From Alteromonas sp. ALT199 (GTDB lineage Bacteria > Pseudomonadota > Gammaproteobacteria > Enterobacterales > Alteromonadaceae): a stretch of 64,000 nucleotides of DNA. The notes beneath the pieces are model-generated. The model had not been told where the DNA came from. It saw only the letters and a program-made list of their open reading frames with translations, and searched no databases. This document shows, in pieces, positions 57,717 to 64,000 of the stretch; within the stretch, counting starts at the first letter, position 1; every line of letters starts with the position of its first letter. A program made the translations under genes and the position numbers. The DNA lies in the NCBI RefSeq assembly GCF_018619335.1, contig NZ_JAHHDX010000045.1:1-64000 (forward strand), in the 5' to 3' direction.

Positions 57717-58491
57717 CTGACAAACCTTGGTTTAGTAAAAATTTATCAATAACGTCACGGCATCGGCGTTCAATAGACACATCTACGGCATTTTGTGCAG
57801 TGGTAATATCGCAACCACCACGCTCCATAGCTGGGGCCTCAACTAGGTTCCACCCTTTTTTAGCAATTTCTTCATCGCCAAAGTGCGCTTTTACCAATTC
57901 AATATCTTCAGGGTTCATGTGAATTTGATAATCTGCTTGATTAATGGGTAGCGCCTTAATGCCTTCGCTTAACGCTTGAAGTATCACTTGTTGGTTAGTG
58001 CTAACCTCTGTTTTGATCACAGATTTTGCAAGTGTTACGGCAAGTTTCACCAACTGGTCACGCGTTTCATCGTTAGCTTGCGAAAGTGGGTCGTGGAATT
58101 TTTCAGCAAGCATTTGCCACACTTCGGCTTGAGTTGCCATTTGCTGGCGACCTTCTTCTAAGCCTTGCTCAAGACCTTCGTTATGACCTTGTTCTTTACC
58201 CTCGGCCAAGCCAGTTTCGAGACCTTCAGCTTTACCTTCTTCAAACCCCTTTTCCTTGCCTTCTTGCAGACCTTCGTCATAGGCTGCTTGGCGAATAGCT
58301 TCAATCTCTTCAGCTGTTGGTGGTTTGATTTCCTCTTCAACTTCAGGTGGCTCATACTTCCAGTCTGAGCGTTTATTCAGTGCATTGGTTGTCTCGTTTT
58401 TTCTAGATGCCTTTGGATCATCGACAAAAGGTAGATCCCACGTTTTAGCTTCGTTTATTTCGTTTTCACTGAAATTTTTATTACCAGACAT
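57709..58491 (-). CDS. fliH: Flagellar assembly protein FliH
   Basis: Regulator of FliI (260 residues). A Gly/Glu-rich stretch (about 80-116) contains many GxxxG-type repeats ([19 protein letters not shown]), the FliH hallmark. The C-terminal domain resembles V/F-ATPase stator subunits. Between fliG (39 bp) and fliI (overlap). Confidence 0.93.
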   Translation of the reverse strand: MSGNKNFSENEINEAKTWDLPFVDDPKASRKNETTNALNKRSDWKYEPPEVEEEIKPPTAEEIEAIRQAAYDEGLQEGKEKGFEEGKAEGLETGLAEGKEQGHNEGLEQGLEEGRQQMATQAEVWQMLAEKFHDPLSQANDETRDQLVKLAVTLAKSVIKTEVSTNQQVILQALSEGIKALPINQADYQIHMNPEDIELVKAHFGDEEIAKKGWNLVEAPAMERGGCDITTAQNAVDVSIERRCRDVIDKFLLNQGLSDD

Positions 58492-58530
58492 GTTTCTACC
58501 TAAGTTACAGAGGTAAGGGCATTAAAGCGC

Positions 58531-59571
58531 TTATAAGAACTCTTCACCGCCACCGCCGCCAAGCATGATTTCACCTGAGTCAGAAAGTCGACGGGCAACA
58601 GAAAGAATTTCTTTTTGTGCGGTTTCCACTTCACTGATGCGAACAGGGCCAAGAGCTTCCAAGTCGTCGCCAAGCATTTCAGCAGCACGCTTAGACATAT
58701 TGCGCATAATTTTATCTTTAAGTTCTTCGTCAGCACCCTTAATAGCTTTAAGCAGCGCATCTTGCTGAACTTCTCGCAATATTGCTTGAATGCCTTTGTC
58801 GTCTACATCGACTAAGTTGTCGAAGACAAACATAAGATCCTGAATTTGCTGACTCATCTCTTCGTCTTGCTCGCGAATAGCGTCCATCAGCTGACCTTCT
58901 ATCGCGGTATCTAAGTAGTTCATGATGTTCGCTGCAGACTTCAAGCCGCCCATTTTCGCTGCTTGCGTTCCCGCTTGACCAGCGAACTGCTTCTCCATAA
59001 TTTCGTTTAGTTCTTGCAATGCTGCTGGTTGAACTTCTTCTAGGTTCGCAATACGCATCAACAGGTCAAGGCGTACTTTTTCTGGGAACTGTGCCAAAAT
59101 TTCAGCGCTTTGCTCAGGTTCGAGGTAAGACAGTACAATGGTTTGAATCTGCGGGTGTTCGTTGCGAATGATGCTCGCCACCTGCTTAGAGTCCATCCAT
59201 TTCAGTGAATCTAGACCTTTTGCGCCACTGCCCATTAGAATCTGATCGATAAGGTTTGCCGCCTTATCTTCACCTAACGCCGCAGTTAGCGCTCGCTTAA
59301 CAAAGTCCTGGCTCTGGAAGCCAATAGTGCTGTAGTTTTGAATCTCTTCAATGAAATGTTTATGAACTGACGTTATTTTGGTTTGCGTCATATCGTCCAC
59401 TTTCGCCATTTCAGAACCCAGCTTTTGCACTTGTTTCGGTTCGAGATGCTTTAGTATCTGCGCCGCATCTTCTTCAGATAAGCTAAGTAGTAAGATGGCA
59501 GCTTTTTCTACGCCTTCTAATTTACTGACGTCGTATGACGGTTCTTCAACATTGGCAAGTTCTTCAGCCAT
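58531..59571 (-). CDS. fliG: Flagellar motor switch protein FliG
   Basis: Rotor protein (346 residues) that meets the stator and makes torque. It has the N-terminal FliF-binding domain (LEGVEKAAILLLSLSEEDAAQILKHL), the middle EHPQ motif (IIRNEHPQIQTIVLSYL), and the charged C-terminal torque helix (DEELKDKIMRNMSKRAAEML). Twelve bp after fliF. Confidence 0.97.
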   Translation of the reverse strand: MAEELANVEEPSYDVSKLEGVEKAAILLLSLSEEDAAQILKHLEPKQVQKLGSEMAKVDDMTQTKITSVHKHFIEEIQNYSTIGFQSQDFVKRALTAALGEDKAANLIDQILMGSGAKGLDSLKWMDSKQVASIIRNEHPQIQTIVLSYLEPEQSAEILAQFPEKVRLDLLMRIANLEEVQPAALQELNEIMEKQFAGQAGTQAAKMGGLKSAANIMNYLDTAIEGQLMDAIREQDEEMSQQIQDLMFVFDNLVDVDDKGIQAILREVQQDALLKAIKGADEELKDKIMRNMSKRAAEMLGDDLEALGPVRISEVETAQKEILSVARRLSDSGEIMLGGGGGEEFL

Positions 59572-59583
59572 AATCTTATCTCA

Positions 59584-61278
59584 CTACTCGTCTTGCATTA
59601 ACCAGCCCTTCACTACCTGAGCTGATAATTCTGGTTCATTGGCCACTAGCGCGCGAACGGCTTTAAGTACATCTTCGTCTTTGTGTAGGTCAGGCAACAT
59701 TAGTGAGCCATCTGGCGCGAAGCCTACCTGTCCTTCATCAAAGTCAGACGTTAACATGCTAATGGTATCATCGCCTAAGTCTAAGCCTTCATCGGCGTCA
59801 AACTCGTCTGCCTCGTTAGATTCATCTGGGTTGATAAGACGACGCAGCATAGGTCGAATCACAAAGATGATAAGTACTATTATAACCAAGCCACCAACAA
59901 CTAGCTTAAGAATTGGCAGAAAACCAGGCTGTTCCCACAAAGGCGCATCTTCAATTTCACCTGCATCCATACGAGTAAAGGGTACGCTAACCACTTCTAG
60001 CGAGTCGCCGCGGGTTACGTCAAAGCCAATACCGCCCTGCAATAGTCTGCGGATATTAAGAATTTCTTCTTGTTTGCGTGGCGTTGGCGTTATGGCACCG
60101 TCTTCACCTGCAACTTGGGTATAATCTACTGCCACCGACACACTTAATCTTCGGATAACCCCAGTTTGCTTTTTGGTATGACTGATGGTGGTATCCAGCT
60201 CGTAGTTGCGCGTAGATTCTTTTGCCGTGCGTCCAGGCATAGTTTGTTGACTACCGCCCACGGCGTTTTCTGGGATATTGGAATCGAGCGGAGGTTGATT
60301 TGATAATGCGCCAGGAATACCGCCAACACCGCCACCTACACTATTTTCTTCCATGATCATTTCACTGCGAACAGCAGGTAAATCAGGGTTGTAGCTACGC
60401 TGGGTTTGCTCCATAGCAGTAAAGTCCATGGAGACGTCAGCTTGCGCCGTATAGTTACCTATGCCCAATACTGGAATTAATATAGCGTCAATTTTTTCGA
60501 GATACTCTTGCTCGCGCTGACGTTCAATTTCGTATTCTTTTCTGGCACGAGCACTCATAGAGTCTTGTGAGCCGGAATTTAGTAAACGCCCGTTGCTGTC
60601 TGTTACCGTAACTTTAGACGGCTCCATGTTTTGTACCGCAGAAGCCACGATATCAACAACAGCATCAACCTCTTCACCGGCAATTACAGCTCCACGTTTA
60701 GCGGTTAATACAACCGTTGCCGATGCTTTCTTTTCTCTGCGTGCAAACACGTTTTCTTTTGGCATCGCCAGTAATACTCGGGCTTTTTGAATGCTAGCGA
60801 TATCTTCGATGGTTGAGGCAATTTGTTGCTCGCGAGCATGTTTAAGACGTTCCATCTCTACGCGCTGACTTACACCAAACCCCATATCTTGCATAATGAT
60901 ATCGGTACCGGCATCTGAAGATTTCGTTAACCCTTGGCGAGTCATGCCTAGACGGATACTTTGAAACTCGTCGCTTCTTACATAAACGGTATTGCCTTCG
61001 AGCTTATAGTCGATTTGATTCGCATCCATATAATCGAGGGTTTCGATAAGCTCTTGGGTTTCCATTTTAGCAAGGGGCCGATAATCAGGCTCTTGTGACC
61101 ATATAAGGATGAAAATAGCAATGGCCACACAAATGACCAAAACAACCACAAGGGCCATCTGGCGCATCATGTCTGCGCTACCTAACGTATCCATAAAACC
61201 AGATTTGTTTTCTGGCTCATTGTCCGCTGCTTGATTTTGATCAGGAACCGTAAGGTTTGTACCTGTAGCTTCAGCCAT
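59584..61278 (-). CDS. fliF: Flagellar MS-ring protein FliF
   Basis: Builds the MS ring in the inner membrane (564 residues). It has two transmembrane helices, near 35-57 and near 462-487. The periplasmic YscJ-like domains lie between them, and the C-terminal FliG-binding tail ends ELSAQVVKGWLMQDE. Twelve bp after fliE. Confidence 0.97.
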   Translation of the reverse strand: MAEATGTNLTVPDQNQAADNEPENKSGFMDTLGSADMMRQMALVVVLVICVAIAIFILIWSQEPDYRPLAKMETQELIETLDYMDANQIDYKLEGNTVYVRSDEFQSIRLGMTRQGLTKSSDAGTDIIMQDMGFGVSQRVEMERLKHAREQQIASTIEDIASIQKARVLLAMPKENVFARREKKASATVVLTAKRGAVIAGEEVDAVVDIVASAVQNMEPSKVTVTDSNGRLLNSGSQDSMSARARKEYEIERQREQEYLEKIDAILIPVLGIGNYTAQADVSMDFTAMEQTQRSYNPDLPAVRSEMIMEENSVGGGVGGIPGALSNQPPLDSNIPENAVGGSQQTMPGRTAKESTRNYELDTTISHTKKQTGVIRRLSVSVAVDYTQVAGEDGAITPTPRKQEEILNIRRLLQGGIGFDVTRGDSLEVVSVPFTRMDAGEIEDAPLWEQPGFLPILKLVVGGLVIIVLIIFVIRPMLRRLINPDESNEADEFDADEGLDLGDDTISMLTSDFDEGQVGFAPDGSLMLPDLHKDEDVLKAVRALVANEPELSAQVVKGWLMQDE

Positions 61279-61290
61279 AACCTACTCCAC

Positions 61291-61626
61291 CTATACCGGC
61301 ATGTTCATTATTGTTTTATAGGCTTCAAGTACTTTGTTACGTACTTGAACAGTAGCTTCAAACGCAATGCCTGCCTTTTCTTTTGTCAACATGACTTGGG
61401 CTAAACTTAGACTTGGGTCGCCCATTTCAAAACGCTGTTGAGCATCTTTTGACTCAAGCTGCATACCGTTTACACCATCTACCGCGTTCTTAAGCATGGT
61501 CGAGAAATCGCTTGCCGAGCTATTAACTTCACTAAGCGGCTGTTGCTGAGGCTCGTTAACTTGAAGACGAGTTTGCCCAATCATGTTCTGCATTTCTTGA
61601 TACAAACTATTGGCTTTAACGTCCAT
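61291..61626 (-). CDS. fliE: Flagellar hook-basal body protein FliE
   Basis: Rod-MS ring junction protein (111 residues from ATG 61626, with AGGAG 5 nt upstream; a GTG at 61632 is too close). The conserved end DPSLSLAQVMLTKEKAGIAFEATVQVRNKVLEAYKTIMNMPV marks the family. First gene of the fliE cluster, 69 bp after its sigma-54 element. Confidence 0.95.
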   Translation of the reverse strand: MDVKANSLYQEMQNMIGQTRLQVNEPQQQPLSEVNSSASDFSTMLKNAVDGVNGMQLESKDAQQRFEMGDPSLSLAQVMLTKEKAGIAFEATVQVRNKVLEAYKTIMNMPV

Positions 61627-61694
61627 ACCCACTCCTAGCGTTTCTTTGAAAACCGCCTGAACACCGGCGAATAACTAATTAATAATCTTAATTT

Positions 61695-61710
61695 AGCAAG
61701 GGGCTTGCCA
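61695..61710 (-). promoter_or_regulatory. Sigma-54 promoter of the fliE operon
   Basis: Minus strand TGGCAAG-N4-TTGCT matches the consensus TGGCACG-N4-TTGCW at all but one base with exact spacing. It lies between the flrC terminator and fliE, where FlrC-dependent class III promoters are found in Vibrio. Confidence 0.85.
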
Positions 61711-61795
61711 ACTTTATAAATCTATATATTTCAAATAGATAGAGAGACATTAAGCAGATTTGCCAAATTTATGGCGTTAAATTCTGTGTGGACAA

Positions 61796-61832
61796 CAAAA
61801 AACCGCCGCCTTCTTAACTACAGAGGCGACGG
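61796..61832 (-). terminator. Terminator after flrC
   Basis: A 9-bp stem CCGTCGCCT/AGGCGGCGG (one T-G pair) with a 12-nt loop and a run of U residues on the minus strand, 65 nt after the flrC stop. It makes fliE a separate transcript. Confidence 0.82.
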
Positions 61833-61897
61833 ATAAGGAGGATAAGATCAATTAGGTTTTACGTGTTTGATGTTAAGGTCAATCTTGTAATAAAACG

Positions 61898-63235
61898 TTA
61901 CGCAGGAACTTCGATACCATCTTCACGCATACGCGCCAATTTGTAGCGCAGGGTTCTTGGGCTTATTCCAAGTTTTTCGGCTACGTCTTTACGCTTACCA
62001 TTGCACGATACTAGTGTATCAAGAATTATCTGATGCTCTTGATAGCGAAGCTCAGACCCCAACTTACTTTCTTCAACCTGCTCTTGAAGTATATCTACTG
62101 GCACAGACATGTCGTCGTCAATCATTAGATCGCTGGCATCTATTTCATTGTTTTCACAAAGAATGAGCGCTCGTTGAACCACGTTCTCAAGCTCTCGAAC
62201 GTTTCCTGGCCAGCTATACTGGGACAACTTATTACGCGCAGCAGCACTTAACCTGATTGTGCCCAGCCCTTGTGAACTTGCGTGACGTTGAACAAGGTGC
62301 TCGGCAAGCGGAACTATGTCCCCTGGGCGTTGAGCCAAAGGGCGCCACTCAATAGGAAACACATTTAAACGGTAGTACAAATCTTCTCTGAACTCGCCGG
62401 CGTCTACTGCTTTTTTTAAATCTCGGTTGCTGGTAGCGATAACACGTACGTTAAGCTTAACGTTTTTTCTTCCGCCAAGACGCTCTACTTCACGCTCTTG
62501 CAACACGCGCAATAATTTCGCCTGAAGCGCCAAGTCCATTTCGGTTATTTCATCAAGTAACAGTGTGCCGTCTTGAGCTTGTTCGAACTTACCTGGGCAC
62601 GCCTGAATAGCGCCGGTAAACGCCCCTTTTTCGTAACCAAATAAGGTCGCTTCCAACATATTCTCGGGAATAGCGGCGCAGTTGATGGCAACAAAAGGTG
62701 CCTCGCTGCGCGGAGACTGATCATGGATATAGCGAGACAATACTTCTTTACCAGAACCGCTTGGTCCCATGACCATCACAGTAGCTTCAGACTTCGCGAC
62801 TTTGCGTGAAAGCTCGAGCAGCTTCAAACTTGAAGGGTCTGCTACTATAGGCGTACGTGATTCAATTTTTTGTGCAGGCGCGTAGCGCCCCACTAAATTA
62901 AGCAGCACTTCAGGTGCAAAAGGCTTTGAAAGATAGTCCGTTGCGCCATCTCGCATTGCCTGAACAGCATCGTCGATTGTGGCGTAAGCTGTCATTAACA
63001 GCACAGGCATATTGGGATACTTAGCTTTAATACTTTTAAGCAGCACTAGGCCACTCATTTCGCCCATCTGGATATCGCTAACCACTAGGTCAACATTCTG
63101 TGACGACAGCATCATCAATGCTTCTTCTGCACAATCAGCGGCAATCACGTTATAGTTACCTAATAGAAGGGTGTCTAGGAGCGCTTCGCGTAAACCCGCG
63201 TCATCTTCAACAATTAATATGGTAGTTTTAGACAT
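61898..63235 (-). CDS. flrC: Flagellar sigma-54 response regulator FlrC
   Basis: NtrC-type activator (445 residues) for mid-stage flagellar genes. The receiver domain has D54 (LVVSDIQMG). The AAA+ domain has Walker A GPSGSGKE and the GAFTGA loop. The Fis-type helix-turn-helix is at the end (KRKDVAEKLGISPRTLRYKLARM). Sixteen bp after flrB, its kinase. Likely acts at the fliE and flhA elements. Confidence 0.95.
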   Translation of the reverse strand: MSKTTILIVEDDAGLREALLDTLLLGNYNVIAADCAEEALMMLSSQNVDLVVSDIQMGEMSGLVLLKSIKAKYPNMPVLLMTAYATIDDAVQAMRDGATDYLSKPFAPEVLLNLVGRYAPAQKIESRTPIVADPSSLKLLELSRKVAKSEATVMVMGPSGSGKEVLSRYIHDQSPRSEAPFVAINCAAIPENMLEATLFGYEKGAFTGAIQACPGKFEQAQDGTLLLDEITEMDLALQAKLLRVLQEREVERLGGRKNVKLNVRVIATSNRDLKKAVDAGEFREDLYYRLNVFPIEWRPLAQRPGDIVPLAEHLVQRHASSQGLGTIRLSAAARNKLSQYSWPGNVRELENVVQRALILCENNEIDASDLMIDDDMSVPVDILQEQVEESKLGSELRYQEHQIILDTLVSCNGKRKDVAEKLGISPRTLRYKLARMREDGIEVPA

Positions 63236-63251
63236 TATTCTCTCCTGTAAC

Positions 63252-64000
63252 TTACGCGACGTGGGTCAATGTTTGTGGGGATTTAGCATTCGCCGAGCAA
63301 GGTAATGACACGCTAAAGCAAGTGCCCCCCTCGGGAACGTCAATCACATTAAGTACACCACTATGCGCACTGACCACCGACTTCACTACAGCAAGACCTA
63401 AGCCGGTACCGTGAGTTTTAGTTGTGAAAAAGGGTTCAAAGATTTTGTTTTTTAAACCATCTGGAACACCGGGGCCTTTATCGATAATCGATACATGTAA
63501 ACGGTGCTCACTTATCGAAGCCTTTACATGTACACACTCACCTTTTGGGGTAACTTGACTTGCATTGTGGATGAGATTTAGCACCGCTCCTTGAAGAGCA
63601 GTAAGATTACCTGTAATCGATGCGTTTTGCTCAAACCCGGTAAACGTTAGTGTTTGCTGCGCTTGAGCTGCCATGCTTTGCGCATTGCCCTCAATGGCCG
63701 CAAACAATTCAGCAAGGCTAATTTTGCTGACCACCTGCTCTTCGCCAGACTTAGCAAAAAGCAGCATATCGTTAACCTGGCTTTCTAGCTCTTTAAGCCT
63801 GTCTGTTAGTTTATTGGCAAACTGTGTTTGTGCTTCTTCCCCTAACCCTTTACGCGTTAAATTCGACGCATAAAGCATAGCTGCAGAAAGGGGGGTTCTT
63901 ATTTGATGGGCAAGTGATGCAACCATTTTTCCAAGGGAAGACAAACGCTGCATGTGACTTACCCGTGCTTGTAGTTGACGGGTTTCAGTTAAGTCGGTGA
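63252..64000 (-). CDS. flrB: Flagellar sensor histidine kinase FlrB (5' end outside the window)
   Basis: The reading frame runs open to the window edge (TDLTETRQLQARVSHMQRL), so the N-terminal sensory part, probably a PAS domain, is missing here. Visible parts are the H-box LAHQIRTPLSAAMLYASN, an N-box LIHNASQV, and G-boxes DKGPGVPDG and GTGLGLAVVKSV. It phosphorylates FlrC. Confidence 0.92.
   Translation of the reverse strand, partial: TDLTETRQLQARVSHMQRLSSLGKMVASLAHQIRTPLSAAMLYASNLTRKGLGEEAQTQFANKLTDRLKELESQVNDMLLFAKSGEEQVVSKISLAELFAAIEGNAQSMAAQAQQTLTFTGFEQNASITGNLTALQGAVLNLIHNASQVTPKGECVHVKASISEHRLHVSIIDKGPGVPDGLKNKIFEPFFTTKTHGTGLGLAVVKSVVSAHSGVLNVIDVPEGGTCFSVSLPCSANAKSPQTLTHVA

Overview
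This 64 kb chromosomal window comes from a marine gammaproteobacterium of the Alteromonadaceae, most probably Alteromonas. The reasons are moderate G+C, a recX-alaS-csrA-tRNA-Ser/Arg block in the classic gammaproteobacterial order, a Na+-pumping oxaloacetate decarboxylase, a TonB receptor, and a polar-flagellum/chemotaxis cluster in the Vibrio-type order, including parC and parP. I see no insertion sequence, prophage, integron or CRISPR array. The species call is inference from gene content.

Layout. (1) 0.15-9.4 kb: phenylalanine hydroxylase (phhA) with a TyrR/PhhR-type box; the phage-shock operon pspABC on the minus strand behind a sigma-54 element; divergent pspF leading into sapABCDF. (2) 9.5-12.8 kb: oadGAB on the minus strand, closed by a terminator. 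(3) 13.1-17.8 kb: a tRNA-Ser/Arg/Arg operon with its own stringent-type promoter and terminator, a ~550 bp gene-free gap, csrA with CsrA-like sites in its leader, alaS, and recX without recA beside it. (4) 17.9-24.5 kb: a COG3146-type acyltransferase overlapping an M13 metallopeptidase lipoprotein, then an orphan betI and a TonB-dependent receptor that carries a BetI-like palindrome upstream. (5) 24.7-29.1 kb: a carbonic anhydrase-SulP operon, a divergent OxyR-like regulator that lacks the peroxide-sensing cysteine, and metR. (6) 29.2-34.8 kb: ppnP, a DUF938 methyltransferase, and a methionine operon metA-metH(N)-metH(C) behind tandem MetJ boxes. Here metH is split into two translationally coupled genes, and the second one carries a one-base frameshift.

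(7) 35.0-64.0 kb: one continuous minus-strand flagellar/chemotaxis cluster. In transcription order it is flrB (cut by the window edge), flrC, fliEFGHIJ, fliKLMNOPQR, flhB, flhA, flhF, flhG, fliA, cheY, cheZ, cheA, cheB, parC, parP, cheW and a DUF2802 gene. FlrBC would activate sigma-54 promoters, and I find well-spaced -24/-12 elements before fliE and flhA and a weaker one before fliK. FlhF/FlhG set the number and place of the polar flagellum, FliA drives late genes, and ParC/ParP place the chemotaxis array at the pole. CheA carries three near-identical acidic repeats in the segment that replaces the usual P2 domain, a probable amplified docking motif for ParP/ParC.

Most of the window is conserved core genome. 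The points most worth a second look are the metH split plus frameshift, the Cys-to-His OxyR paralogue, the orphan BetI/TonB receptor pair, the triple CheA motif and the degenerate SapD ATPase.
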